Below are positions 54,573 to 63,627 of a DNA stretch of 64,000 nucleotides, one piece after another. The DNA is taken from assembly GCF_000786205.1 (NCBI RefSeq), contig NZ_JROH01000001.1, positions 62,001-126,000 on the forward strand, given 5' to 3'. The notes beneath the pieces were generated by a model, which was not told the origin of the DNA, made no database searches, and saw nothing but the letters and a program-made list of their open reading frames with translations. How positions within the stretch are numbered: position 1 is the first letter of the stretch; each line of letters opens with the position of its first letter. The translations under genes and the position numbers were made by a program. The DNA comes from Sphingomonas sp. 37zxx. GTDB lineage: Bacteria > Pseudomonadota > Alphaproteobacteria > Sphingomonadales > Sphingomonadaceae.

Positions 54573-55787
54573 ATGACGGCACTGGCATCGGCATCGGCAA
54601 TGAAACTGCGCTATGGCATGGTGGGTGGTGGCGAGGGCGCGTTTATCGGCGCGGTCCATCGCATGGCGGCGGCGCTCGACGGTGAATGCGCGCTGGTCTG
54701 CGGTGCCTTCAGCAGCGATGGCGAACGCAATGCCCGCAGCGCCGCCGCGCTTGGGCTAGACCCCGCCCGCGCCTATCCCTCGCTTGATGCGCTGCTGGCG
54801 GCCGAAGCGGCGCTGCCGACGGGTGAGCGGATGCAGGCGCTGGCGATCGTCACCCCCAACCACCTGCACGCGCCGATGGCGATCGCCGCACTCGACGCCG
54901 GGTTCGACGTGATGTCGGAAAAGCCGATGGCGTTGAACCTGGGCGAAGCGCTGGCGATTGCCGAGGCGGTCGAGCGCTCGGGCAGGTTATATGGCCTTGC
55001 CTTCACCTATAGCGGTTATCCCCTGGTCGAGGAGGCGCGGGTGCGTGTCGCGCGCGGCGATCTGGGCGCGATCCGGCTGGTGCAGGTCGAATATTCGCAA
55101 GGATGGCTGAGCCAGGCGATCGACGTCGCCGGTAACAAACAGGCCGAATGGCGCACCGATCCGGCGCGCGCGGGGCTGGGCGGGTGCCTGGGCGACATCG
55201 GCACGCATGCGTTTCAATTGGCCGAGCATGTATCGGGGCTGCGGGTCGAGGCACTGAGCGCCGATCTGACGATCCATGTTCCCGGACGGCGGCTCGACGA
55301 CGATGTATCGGCGCTGCTGCGCTTCGAGGGCGGCGCGCGCGGCACGCTCAAGGCCAGCCAGGTCGCGGCGGGCGATGAAAATGGCTTGCGGCTGCGGATT
55401 CATGGCGAGAAGGGCGGGCTCGACTGGTCGCAGATGGAGCCGAACACGCTGACGTTGCGCTGGCTCGACCGGCCCGCCGAGATCGTGCGCGCTGGCGGTC
55501 CGGGGCTCGACGCGCTGACCACCGCGCGGCTGCGGACCCCGGCGGGGCATCCCGAAGGCTATATCGAGGCGTTCGCCAATCTGTATCGCAGCTTCGCGCG
55601 CACCGTGTCGGCGGCGGCTTCGGCCCCGGTGACCGGCGATGCCGACTGGTTTCCCGGGATCGACGATGGTCTGCGGACCATGACCTTTGTCGAGGCGATG
55701 ATCGAAAACAGCGCGGGCGATGTGAAATGGACCCGGCTTGCCGATGTGCTGGCGGCGCGCCGGGCCGAGATGGGAGCAAACCGATGA
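54573..55787 (+). CDS. Gfo/Idh/MocA family oxidoreductase
   Basis: 404 residues. The NAD(P)-binding start is [17 protein letters not shown], followed by the motif [12 protein letters not shown] (EKP) and the catalytic [13 protein letters not shown] region (Asp and His). Family members oxidise or reduce sugars, typically at C3 in keto-sugar pathways. The ATG at 54573 is preceded by GGGAGGGG; longer frames cross the operator region. It starts the plus-strand arm of the sugar locus, and the Dabb gene overlaps its end. Confidence 0.9.
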   Translation: MTALASASAMKLRYGMVGGGEGAFIGAVHRMAAALDGECALVCGAFSSDGERNARSAAALGLDPARAYPSLDALLAAEAALPTGERMQALAIVTPNHLHAPMAIAALDAGFDVMSEKPMALNLGEALAIAEAVERSGRLYGLAFTYSGYPLVEEARVRVARGDLGAIRLVQVEYSQGWLSQAIDVAGNKQAEWRTDPARAGLGGCLGDIGTHAFQLAEHVSGLRVEALSADLTIHVPGRRLDDDVSALLRFEGGARGTLKASQVAAGDENGLRLRIHGEKGGLDWSQMEPNTLTLRWLDRPAEIVRAGGPGLDALTTARLRTPAGHPEGYIEAFANLYRSFARTVSAAASAPVTGDADWFPGIDDGLRTMTFVEAMIENSAGDVKWTRLADVLAARRAEMGANR

Positions 55788-56188
55788 GCCGTTCGAAACT
55801 GGGCTGGCTGGTTGCCGGGGTGGTGCTGTCCTCGCTGTTCGTCGCCGCGCCGGCGCGCGCGCAGACACCGCGCGAGGCGCGGTTCGTACATCATGTGTTT
55901 TTCTGGCTGAAGAATCCCGACAGCGCCGCCGATCGGGCCAAATTGATCGCCGCGCTGGAAAAGCTGGCGGCGGTACAAACGATCCGCCGCTATCAGATCG
56001 GCCAGCCCGCCCCGACGCGGCGCGACGTGATCGACAGTTCCTATTCGGTATCCTGGACGTTGTTCTTCGACAATAAGGCCGAACAGGACGCCTATCAGGT
56101 CGATCCGATCCATTTGAAGTTCGTCGAGGACAATGCCGCGCTTTGGGAGCGGGTAATGGTCTATGATACCGAGCCGGTGGCCCGGTAG
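55784..56188 (+). CDS. Dabb (stress-responsive alpha/beta barrel) protein, exported
   Basis: 134 residues, with a signal peptide (ending PARAQ) before a ferredoxin-like Dabb domain (FVHHVFFWLKNP, SWTLFFDNKAEQDAYQVDPIHLKFVED). Such domains dimerise and act in diverse catabolic clusters. It overlaps the oxidoreductase gene by four bases (ATGA). Function in the sugar pathway is unknown. Confidence 0.85.
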   Translation: MSRSKLGWLVAGVVLSSLFVAAPARAQTPREARFVHHVFFWLKNPDSAADRAKLIAALEKLAAVQTIRRYQIGQPAPTRRDVIDSSYSVSWTLFFDNKAEQDAYQVDPIHLKFVEDNAALWERVMVYDTEPVAR

Positions 56189-56194
56189 CACAGG

Positions 56195-56225
56195 GCGGCG
56201 GCGGGACACGCGATCCCGCCGCCGC
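56195..56225. terminator. Bidirectional terminator-like hairpin
   Basis: GCGGCGGCGGGA (56195-56206) and TCCCGCCGCCGC (56214-56225) pair perfectly around a seven-base loop, between the convergent Dabb and PQQ-type dehydrogenase genes. Confidence 0.7.
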
Positions 56226-56230
56226 TGCGA

Positions 56231-57406
56231 TCACCTGGGCGTCAGCTTGAGCAACCGCCCGCCTTCGCCGTCTTCGAGGACATAGAGCGCGCCATCCGGC
56301 CCTTGCTCTACCTCGCGGATGCGGGCGTTCATGCCCCATTGGTCGCCCTTGGTGGCGTTGGTGCCGTTGACATCGACGCGAACCAGCGACTGGGACGAAA
56401 GGCCACCGATGAACAGATCGCCCTGCCATTGCGGAAACATGCTGCCCGAATAGGCAATCAGCCCGCCGGGCGAGATCACCGGATTCCAGGTGACTTTATA
56501 CTTTTCAAACTCGGGGCGGGTGTCGTGATCGGGAATGTCGCGACCGTCATAATGATCGCCATCGGAGACGATCGGATAGCCGTAATTCTTGCCCGGCAGG
56601 ATCAGGTTGACCTCGTCGCCGCCCTTCGGCCCCATTTCCTGCTCCCACAAATTGCCCATGCCATCAAAGGCGATGCCGAGCAAATTGCGATGGCCATAGG
56701 ACCAGACCGCCGGATGGAAGCCCCGTCCGGTCAGGCCGGGATCGCCCGCCGGTTTGCCGTCAAGTGTCAGGCGAAGCACCTTGCCCAATGTCGCCTTGGG
56801 ATCCTGCGCCGGATCGAATTTCTGCCGCTCGCCATTGGTGAAGAACAGATGCTGGCCATCGGGCGCAAAGGCGATCCGGCCCGAATAATGGCCATTACCC
56901 TCGACATAGTGCGAGGCGCGGAAGATTACCGACACATTCTGTAGTGACGGCGATGCGCCATCCTGCATCACACCGCTTGCCAGCGCGACGCCCTTGCCGC
57001 CGGGGCCGGTTTCGGAAAAGCTGAAATAGACCATCCGATTCTGCGCGAATTGCGGATGGAGGACGACGTCCATCAGGCCGCCCTGACCGGCGCTGTCGAC
57101 CGCCGGGATGCCCGACACTTCGGTCTTGGTCTTGCCATCGGCCGAGACGAGCAGCAGTTTGCCCGCCTTTTCGGTCACCAGCATCCGTCCGTCGGGCAGG
57201 AAGGTCATCGCCCAGGGAGCGTTGAAATCGGCAACCGGGGTAATCGCAAAGGGCAGGCCGGTTTGTGCTGCTGCCGCGGGCACCGCATTGGCGGGCGCGC
57301 CGGCAGCCGGATCGGCGGTGACGGCTGCATTGCCCTGATCGGGTGCGCCACACGCCAATAAGGTGGTCGAGGCGATGGTGGTGAAAAGGGCTATTCGCAT
57401 GGTCAT
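56231..57406 (-). CDS. PQQ-dependent soluble aldose dehydrogenase-like lipoprotein
   Basis: 391 residues. Lipobox TTLLACG places it on a membrane from the periplasmic side. The six-bladed propeller shows NAPWAMTFLPDGRMLVTEK, YSGRIAFAPDGQHLFFTNGER, HRNLLGIAFD and QEMGPKGGDEVN, the pattern of the YliI/aldose sugar dehydrogenase family. PQQ use is inferred from the family. A perfect 16-base palindrome lies 18-33 bases upstream of the start and matches half-sites in the sugar operon promoter. Confidence 0.88.
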   Translation of the reverse strand: MTMRIALFTTIASTTLLACGAPDQGNAAVTADPAAGAPANAVPAAAAQTGLPFAITPVADFNAPWAMTFLPDGRMLVTEKAGKLLLVSADGKTKTEVSGIPAVDSAGQGGLMDVVLHPQFAQNRMVYFSFSETGPGGKGVALASGVMQDGASPSLQNVSVIFRASHYVEGNGHYSGRIAFAPDGQHLFFTNGERQKFDPAQDPKATLGKVLRLTLDGKPAGDPGLTGRGFHPAVWSYGHRNLLGIAFDGMGNLWEQEMGPKGGDEVNLILPGKNYGYPIVSDGDHYDGRDIPDHDTRPEFEKYKVTWNPVISPGGLIAYSGSMFPQWQGDLFIGGLSSQSLVRVDVNGTNATKGDQWGMNARIREVEQGPDGALYVLEDGEGGRLLKLTPR

Positions 57407-57423
57407 GGTCTCTCCCGAGAAAA

Positions 57424-57439
57424 TTGCGTTTTAACGCAA
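57424..57439. promoter_or_regulatory. Perfect palindrome TTGCGTTTTAACGCAA before the PQQ dehydrogenase gene
   Basis: A 7-2-7 palindrome, 18 bases upstream of the aldose dehydrogenase start. Its halves recur at 54459-54465 and 54503-54509 in the divergent sugar promoter, which points to one common regulator. No regulator gene is in the locus. Confidence 0.6.
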
Positions 57440-57592
57440 ACCTGCATCAAGCGACACGGTTCCGCCAGAGGCGCTTGCCGATCGCCGAATCGCGGCGTAT
57501 ATGGCAGGTCTTCTCGACATTGGTGACACTGACGAGGTCGGGACCGAAAGGCTCCGGCGCGCTAGCTGCTTGCCTGTACAACGAAAGACCGC

Positions 57593-58156
57593 ATGGCCGA
57601 TATTGCCGCCCTGACTGCCCTGATCGAACCCGAAGCGACCGCGCTCGGGCTGGCGCTGGTGCGCGTCAAGATGTTCGGCGGCACTTCGGACCCGACATTG
57701 CAGGTGATGGCCGAGCGGCCCGATACCCGCCAGTTGATGATCGAGGATTGCGCGGCGCTGTCGCGGCGGATTTCGGACGTGCTCGACGAAAAGGATCCGA
57801 TCGTCGAGGCGTATCGGCTCGAAGTATCGTCGCCGGGCATCGACCGTCCGCTGACCCGGCTTGCCGATTTCAGCGACTGGGCGGGGCATGAAGCGCGCAT
57901 CCACCTGGTCGAGCCGGTCGATAACCGCAAGCAACTCACCGGCATCCTGGTGGGCACCGAGGGCGACCAGATCACGATCGACGTTCGCAAGCACAAGGAA
58001 ATGACGATCGGGTTCGCGCAGGTCGCCGAGGCGAAGCTGCTGCTGACCGATAAATTGATCGCCGCCACCCAGCCACTGTCGCTGGCCGGAGCCGACGAAA
58101 TCATCGAAGCGCCGATCGACGGCACCGACGAAACCGAAGCAGAGGAACAGGACTGA
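57593..58156 (+). CDS. rimP: Ribosome maturation factor RimP
   Basis: 187 residues. The N-terminal domain shows RVKMFGGTSDPTLQVMAERPD, then LSRRISDVLDEKDPI, YRLEVSSPGIDRPLTRLADF, and the SH3-like C-terminal domain. RimP helps assemble the 30S subunit. First gene of the rimP-nusA-ylxR-infB operon; the nusA start overlaps its stop by one base. Acidic C-terminal tail. The 186-base upstream region must hold the operon promoter. Confidence 0.95.
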   Translation: MADIAALTALIEPEATALGLALVRVKMFGGTSDPTLQVMAERPDTRQLMIEDCAALSRRISDVLDEKDPIVEAYRLEVSSPGIDRPLTRLADFSDWAGHEARIHLVEPVDNRKQLTGILVGTEGDQITIDVRKHKEMTIGFAQVAEAKLLLTDKLIAATQPLSLAGADEIIEAPIDGTDETEAEEQD

Positions 58157-59805
58157 TGGCCACCGCCGTTACTGCCAACCGCGCCGAGCTGATCGCGATC
58201 GCCGATTCGGTCGCCAAGGAAAAGCTGATCGACAAGGCGATCGTCATCGAAGCGATGGAGGACGCGATCCAGCGCGCCGCCAAGAATCGCTATGGTGCCG
58301 AAAACGACATCCGCGCCAAGCTCGATCCGGTGACCGGCGATCTGCGGCTGTGGCGCGTCGTCGAAGTCGTCGAGGCGGTCGACGATTTCTTCAAGCAGGT
58401 TGATGTCGCGCAGGCGCAGAAGCTGCAAAAGGGTGCGGTAGTCGGCGATTATATCGTCGATCCGCTGCCGCCGATCGAATTCGGCCGCATCCAGGCGCAG
58501 GCATCGAAGCAGATCATCTTCCAGAAGGTTCGCGACGCCGAGCGCGATCGCCAGCATGAGGAATTCAAGGACCGCGTCGGCGAGATCATTACCGGCGTCG
58601 TCAAGCGGGTCGAGTTCGGCCATGTCGTGGTCGATCTGGGCCGTGCCGAGGGCGTCATCCGCCGCGACCAGCAGATTCCGCGCGAAGCGGTGCGCGTCAA
58701 CGACCGCATCCGCAGCCTGATCTTCAGTGTTCGCCGCGAAAATCGCGGGCCGCAGATATTCCTCAGCCGCGCGCACCCCGACTTCATGAAGAAGCTTTTC
58801 GCGCAGGAAGTGCCCGAAATCTATGACGGCATCATCGAGATCAAGGCGGCAGCGCGTGATCCGGGCAGCCGCGCCAAGATCGGCGTCATCAGCCATGATT
58901 CGGGCATCGATCCGGTCGGCGCGTGCGTCGGGATGAAGGGCAGCCGCGTGCAGGCGGTGGTGCAGGAAATGCAGGGCGAAAAGATCGATATCATCCCCTG
59001 GTCGCCCGACATCGCGACCTTCGTCGTCAACGCATTGCAGCCCGCCAACGTCGCGCGCGTAGTGATCGACGAGGAAGATGATCGAATCGAAGTAGTGGTG
59101 CCCGACGACCAGCTTTCGCTGGCGATCGGCCGTCGCGGCCAGAATGTGCGGCTTGCCAGCCAGTTGACCGGCAAGGCCATCGACATCCTCACCGAAGCCG
59201 ATGCCAGCGAGAAGCGGCAGAAGGAATTTGTCGAGCGATCGACGATGTTCGAAAAGGAGCTCGACGTCGACGAGACGCTGGCGCAGCTCCTGGTCGCCGA
59301 GGGCTTTGGCGAGCTGGAAGAAGTCGCTTATGTCGAAATCGCCGAGCTGGCGACGATCGAGGGCTTTGACGAGGATCTGGCGGGCGAATTGCAGAATCGC
59401 GCGCAGGAAGCGCTGGATCGCCGCGAGGAAGCGAATCGCGAACTGCGCCGCTCGCTGGGGGTCGAGGACGACCTGGCGACGATGCCGTATCTGACCGAGG
59501 CGATGCTGGTGACGCTGGGCAAGGCGGGGATCAAGACGCTCGACGACCTGGCCGATCTGGCGACCGACGAGCTGGTCGAGAAGAAGCGCACCGAACCGCG
59601 CCGCCGCAACGACGACACGCCAAAGCGGCCCGAGCCCAAGGGCGGCATCCTGGCCGATTATTCGTTGAGCGACGAGCAGGGCAACGAAATCATCATGGCC
59701 GCGCGCGCGCACTGGTTCGAGGACGAGGCACCCGCGGCACCCAAGGCCGCCGCCCCCGAAACCGAAGATGCCGGGGAGGACGCTGTTGCGGAATCCGAGC
59801 AATGA
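58156..59805 (+). CDS. nusA: Transcription termination/antitermination protein NusA
   Basis: 549 residues in the usual order: N-terminal RNA polymerase-binding domain, S1 domain (GVVKRVEFGHVVVDLGRAEGV), KH1 and KH2 (GACVGMKGSRVQAVVQEM; IGRRGQNVRLASQL), then two acidic helix-hairpin repeats and a Glu/Ala-rich tail. Regulates pausing, termination and antitermination. The 3' end overlaps the ylxR start by 20 bases. Confidence 0.97.
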   Translation: MATAVTANRAELIAIADSVAKEKLIDKAIVIEAMEDAIQRAAKNRYGAENDIRAKLDPVTGDLRLWRVVEVVEAVDDFFKQVDVAQAQKLQKGAVVGDYIVDPLPPIEFGRIQAQASKQIIFQKVRDAERDRQHEEFKDRVGEIITGVVKRVEFGHVVVDLGRAEGVIRRDQQIPREAVRVNDRIRSLIFSVRRENRGPQIFLSRAHPDFMKKLFAQEVPEIYDGIIEIKAAARDPGSRAKIGVISHDSGIDPVGACVGMKGSRVQAVVQEMQGEKIDIIPWSPDIATFVVNALQPANVARVVIDEEDDRIEVVVPDDQLSLAIGRRGQNVRLASQLTGKAIDILTEADASEKRQKEFVERSTMFEKELDVDETLAQLLVAEGFGELEEVAYVEIAELATIEGFDEDLAGELQNRAQEALDRREEANRELRRSLGVEDDLATMPYLTEAMLVTLGKAGIKTLDDLADLATDELVEKKRTEPRRRNDDTPKRPEPKGGILADYSLSDEQGNEIIMAARAHWFEDEAPAAPKAAAPETEDAGEDAVAESEQ

Positions 59806-60709
59806 TCGGGCGGAAGTTGGCCTGACTGCTTCATCCCCCCTTTCGCCCCATGGCGAAGGGGTCGGCGAGGGGCTGGTAACCGAAGGCGGGTCACTTGTGG
59901 ACACGTCCTCCCCCAACCCAGCTTCGGGTCGGTCAGGCTCCCAGCCTGACCTGAACGATGCGAGGCATCGTTCACCTGAAACTCGCAAGCGGGAGGGGGG
60001 CATTTCGAACGACCCGATCCGCACCTGTGTGCTGTCGCGCGAGGAAGCGCCGCGTGACGGGTTGGTGCGGCTGGTGCTTGGCCCCGACAACCAGGTGCAT
60101 CCCGATGTGCGTGCCAAGGCTCCTGGCCGTGGCGGGTGGATCGGCGTCACGCGCGTCGAGTTGGAAGCGGCGCTTGCCAAGGGCAAGCTGCGCGGCGGGC
60201 TGGCGCGTGCGTTCAAGACCGGCGATTTCACGATCTCCCCCGATCTGCCGCAGCGGATCGAGGATCAGTTGCGCCGCAACGCACTCGACCGGCTTGGGCT
60301 GGAGTCGAAAGCGGGTTTTCTGATCGTCGGCGGTGACCGGATCGGCGAGGCTGCGCGTTCGGGCAAGCTTCGCGTGCTGCTGCATGCCGCCGATGCCAGC
60401 GACGATGGCAGCCGCAAGCTGGCCCAGGCATGGCGCGTGGGCAGTGACCGTGAAGGCAGTGATCTCAAGGGGATGACATTGCCGATCGACCGCACCATAT
60501 TGTCATTGGCGCTAGGCCGCGAAAATGTGGTACATGCTGCCGTAACCGATCCCAAGGCGGCCAAGCGGGTCAGCGAAGCGCTGACACGGTGGCTGCATTT
60601 TATCGGACCAGACCCCGCCCCCTTGCCTTGCGAAACCGGCTCGCAGGGCGCATCGGCTGCCACGGCAGACGATGCGCGCGGACCCGCCGGCACGAATGAA
60701 GGACGCTGA
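59786..60709 (+). CDS. ylxR: YlxR/DUF448 RNA-binding protein with an in-frame repeat insert
   Basis: 307 residues. DUF448 core RTCVLSREEAPRDGLVRLVLGPD with GRGGWIGV, then an L7Ae-like C-terminal domain (KAGFLIVGGDRIGEAARSGKLRVLLHAADAS). The TTG start at 59786 follows GGGGAGGA by six bases and gives MRNPSND, the usual sphingomonad N-terminus; it lies within the nusA end. Residues about 13-72 are made of intergenic-repeat DNA (59822-60000), an insertion that stays in frame. An alternative is a late start near 60002 with an ATT codon after GGGAGGGGGG. Confidence 0.78.
   Translation: MRNPSNDRAEVGLTASSPLSPHGEGVGEGLVTEGGSLVDTSSPNPASGRSGSQPDLNDARHRSPETRKREGGISNDPIRTCVLSREEAPRDGLVRLVLGPDNQVHPDVRAKAPGRGGWIGVTRVELEAALAKGKLRGGLARAFKTGDFTISPDLPQRIEDQLRRNALDRLGLESKAGFLIVGGDRIGEAARSGKLRVLLHAADASDDGSRKLAQAWRVGSDREGSDLKGMTLPIDRTILSLALGRENVVHAAVTDPKAAKRVSEALTRWLHFIGPDPAPLPCETGSQGASAATADDARGPAGTNEGR
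59823..60000. repeat. Intergenic-type repeat inside the ylxR coding region
   Basis: About 180 bases with palindromic parts: CCCTTTCGCC/GGCGAAGGGG around 59837-59855, AACGATG/CATCGTT around 59953-59970 and GGTCAGGCTCCCAGCCTGACC at 59932-59952. It ends in the right arm GCAAGCGGGAGGGGG of the REP family seen at 5882-5905. No stop codon occurs in the ylxR frame. Confidence 0.7.
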
Positions 60710-60717
60710 GTACCCGA

Positions 60718-63567
60718 ATGAGCGACACGGACAACGAAAAGCCGAAATTGGGCGCGCGCGCGCCGCTGGGCCTCAAGCGCACGGTCGAAACCGGTCAGGT
60801 GAAGCAGAGCTTCAGCCATGGCCGCTCGAACACCGTGGTGGTCGAGGTGAAGCGCCGCCGCGTCATCGGCCGTCCGGGCGAGGAACAGCCCCAACAGCTT
60901 GAAGCAGCAGCCCCGCCGCCGCCACCGGTCGCCGAACCCGTGCGTCCGACGCCCGCGCCGGCACCGCCGCAGCGTCAGGCTCCGCCCAGCACGTTGCTGT
61001 CGCGTCAGGAAATGCAGGCAAAGCTGCTGCGCGAGGCCGATGAAGCCCGCATGGCCGCGCAGGAAGATGCGCGTCGCCGCGACGAGCGCATCGCCCGCGA
61101 AGCCGCCGAAGCCGAGCGCCAGCGCGTCGAGGAAAAGCAGCGCGAAGCTGCCAAGGCAGCCGAAACACCAGCGGCGGCTCCCGAACCGGCTGCGCCACCG
61201 CCGCCGGCAGCACCTGTCGCCGCGCCAGCCGCTCCCGTGGCTGCGCCGGCACCTGCCGCCGAGCCTGCGGTTGCTGCCGCAACCCCTGCGGTGGCCGAAG
61301 CGCCGGCAGCGCCAGTGCCAGCGCCAGCCCCTGCGCCTGCGCCGGTCGCTGCTGCAACGCCGGCTCCGGCCCCGGTTGCTGCGCCGACCCCGGCTCCGGC
61401 ACCCACTCCAGCGCCGCCCGCGCCCGCGCCGCTCAGCTTTGGGCTTGATCCCTCGCGTCCGGCGCCGCGTCGTTTTACGCCGGTGCCGCGGCCTGAAATT
61501 CCGCGTCCGCAGCCAAAGCCCGAGCCCGTCGCCGCCGAGCCAGCCGCGACGACGGCTTCGACCGATGCCGCCGGTGCCGCACCACGCGCTGGCGCGCCGG
61601 TTGCCCCGGGTGCCAAGCGTCCCGATCAGCCGCCTGCGCGCCCGGCGCGTGGCCGGCAGGGCGACGATCGTCGCCAGTCGGGCAAGCTGACCGTCAACCG
61701 CGCACTGTCCGACGACAGCGGCGCGCGGGCGCGGTCGCTGGCTGCGCTCAAGCGAGCGCGCGAGAAGGAAAAGCGCGGATCGGGCGGCCCGCGTGAGCCG
61801 CAGATCAAGCAGGTCCGCGACGTCAAGGTGCCCGAGGCGATCACCGTGCAGGAACTCGCCAACCGGATGGCCGAAAAGGGCGCCGATCTGGTGAAATCGC
61901 TGTTCAAGATGGGCATGCCGGTAACGGTGACCCAGACGATCGACCAGGATACCGCCGAACTGATGGTGACCGAATTCGGCCACAACATCGTCCGCGTGTC
62001 CGACAGCGATATCGACATCCAGCTCGACACGACCGACGATGCGGTCGAATCGCTGCTGCCGCGTCCGCCGGTGGTGACGATCATGGGCCATGTCGATCAC
62101 GGCAAGACGTCCTTGCTCGACGCACTGCGCGGCACCGATGTCGTTGCCGGCGAAGCCGGTGGCATCACCCAGCATATCGGCGCGTATCAGGTGACGCAGA
62201 AGGACAAGTCGAAGATCACCTTCCTCGACACGCCGGGCCATGAAGCGTTCACCGAAATGCGCCAGCGCGGTGCCAATGTGACCGACATCGTGATCCTGGT
62301 GGTCGCCGCCGACGACGGGCTGATGCCGCAGACGATCGAGGCGATCAGCCACACCAAGGCCGCCGGCGTGCCGATGATCGTGGCGATCAACAAAATCGAC
62401 AAGCACGACGCCAATGCCCAGAAGGTGCGCGAGCGGTTGCTCGAGCATGACATCCAGGTCGAGGACATGGGCGGCGAGACCCAGGACGTCGAGGTATCGG
62501 CGCTCAAGAAGCTGGGGCTCGACGATCTGATCGAGAAGATCCAGTTGCAGGCCGAATTGCTCGAACTGCGCGCCAACCCCGATCGTCCGGGCGAGGGCAC
62601 GGTGATCGAAGCCAAGCTCGACAAGGGCCGCGGCCCGGTTGCGACGGTGCTGGTCAGCCGTGGTACGCTTCGCGTCGGCGATATTTTCGTGTGCGGCGCC
62701 GAAAGCGGCAAGGTGCGCGCGCTGATCGACGACAAGGGACGCCAGGTGAAGGAAGCCGGGCCATCGGTGCCGGTCGAGGTGCTGGGGCTTTCGGGCGTGC
62801 CGATGGCGGGCGATCCGCTGCAGGTGGTGGAGAATGAGGCACGGGCGCGCGAAGTCGCGGCGTATCGTGCCAGCGTGATCCAGAACAAGCGCACGACATC
62901 GGCGCCCGCCAGCCTCGAGACGATGTTCTCGGCGCTCAAGGAAAAGCAGGCGATCGAATATCCGCTGGTGGTCAAGGCCGACACCCAGGGGTCGGTCGAG
63001 GCGATCGTGGCGTCGATCAACAAGATCTCGACCGCAGACATCCGTGCGCGGGTGCTGCATTCGGGGGTTGGCGGCATCACCGAGAGCGACGTGACTTTGG
63101 CGGCGGCATCGGGGGCGCCGATCATCGGCTTCAACGTGCGACCCAACGCCAAGGCGCGCGAGATCGCCGAGCGGAGCAAGGTGGCGTTCAAATATTACGA
63201 CGTCATCTATGATCTGACCGACGAGATCCGTGCCGGCATGGCGGGCGAGCTTGGGCCGGAGGCGTTCGAAACGGTGGTTGGCCGTGCGGAAATCCGCGAC
63301 GTCTTTTCGGCGGGCAAGCACGGCAAGGCGGCGGGTCTGCTCGTCACCGAAGGCGTTATCCGCAAGGCGCTCAAGGCCCGTATCACCCGCGACGACGTCA
63401 TCATCTATCAGGGCGAGATCGCATCGCTGCGGCGGTTCAAGGACGATGTCGCCGAGGTGCGCGCCGGGCTGGAGTGCGGTGTGACGTTCACGCAGAACTT
63501 CGTCGACATCAAGGCGGGCGATTATCTCGAGACCTTCGAAGTCGAGATGCGCGAACGCACGCTGTAG
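60718..63567 (+). CDS. infB: Translation initiation factor IF-2
   Basis: 949 residues. A long Ala/Pro/Glu-rich N-terminal segment (about 50-280) precedes the IF2_N-like region and the GTPase domain: G1 GHVDHGKTSLLD, G3 DTPGHEAF, G4 NKIDKHD. The C-terminal domains bind fMet-tRNA. The ATG at 60718 starts the normal DTDNEKPKLGARAPLGLKR N-terminus. Operon partner of ylxR, eight bases upstream. A terminator follows 12 bases after the stop. Confidence 0.97.
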   Translation: MSDTDNEKPKLGARAPLGLKRTVETGQVKQSFSHGRSNTVVVEVKRRRVIGRPGEEQPQQLEAAAPPPPPVAEPVRPTPAPAPPQRQAPPSTLLSRQEMQAKLLREADEARMAAQEDARRRDERIAREAAEAERQRVEEKQREAAKAAETPAAAPEPAAPPPPAAPVAAPAAPVAAPAPAAEPAVAAATPAVAEAPAAPVPAPAPAPAPVAAATPAPAPVAAPTPAPAPTPAPPAPAPLSFGLDPSRPAPRRFTPVPRPEIPRPQPKPEPVAAEPAATTASTDAAGAAPRAGAPVAPGAKRPDQPPARPARGRQGDDRRQSGKLTVNRALSDDSGARARSLAALKRAREKEKRGSGGPREPQIKQVRDVKVPEAITVQELANRMAEKGADLVKSLFKMGMPVTVTQTIDQDTAELMVTEFGHNIVRVSDSDIDIQLDTTDDAVESLLPRPPVVTIMGHVDHGKTSLLDALRGTDVVAGEAGGITQHIGAYQVTQKDKSKITFLDTPGHEAFTEMRQRGANVTDIVILVVAADDGLMPQTIEAISHTKAAGVPMIVAINKIDKHDANAQKVRERLLEHDIQVEDMGGETQDVEVSALKKLGLDDLIEKIQLQAELLELRANPDRPGEGTVIEAKLDKGRGPVATVLVSRGTLRVGDIFVCGAESGKVRALIDDKGRQVKEAGPSVPVEVLGLSGVPMAGDPLQVVENEARAREVAAYRASVIQNKRTTSAPASLETMFSALKEKQAIEYPLVVKADTQGSVEAIVASINKISTADIRARVLHSGVGGITESDVTLAAASGAPIIGFNVRPNAKAREIAERSKVAFKYYDVIYDLTDEIRAGMAGELGPEAFETVVGRAEIRDVFSAGKHGKAAGLLVTEGVIRKALKARITRDDVIIYQGEIASLRRFKDDVAEVRAGLECGVTFTQNFVDIKAGDYLETFEVEMRERTL

Positions 63568-63579
63568 ATGTTCGAGTAG

Positions 63580-63612
63580 CAGGTCCGATGGCGTTGCTAT
63601 CGGACCTGTTTT
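63580..63612 (+). terminator. Rho-independent terminator of the rimP-infB operon
   Basis: CAGGTCCGAT (63580-63589) and ATCGGACCTG (63599-63608) pair perfectly with a nine-base loop and are followed by TTTTATT. Confidence 0.85.
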
Positions 63613-63627
63613 ATTGAATATCGGCGT

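Noticed and set aside
57562-60231. An 889-codon open frame opposite rimP and nusA
   Set aside because: Antisense to two well-defined genes; no motif and no RBS.
60265-63321. A 1018-codon open frame opposite infB
   Set aside because: It is antisense to a clear infB, is Arg/His-rich without any domain, and comes from the GC-rich codon pattern.
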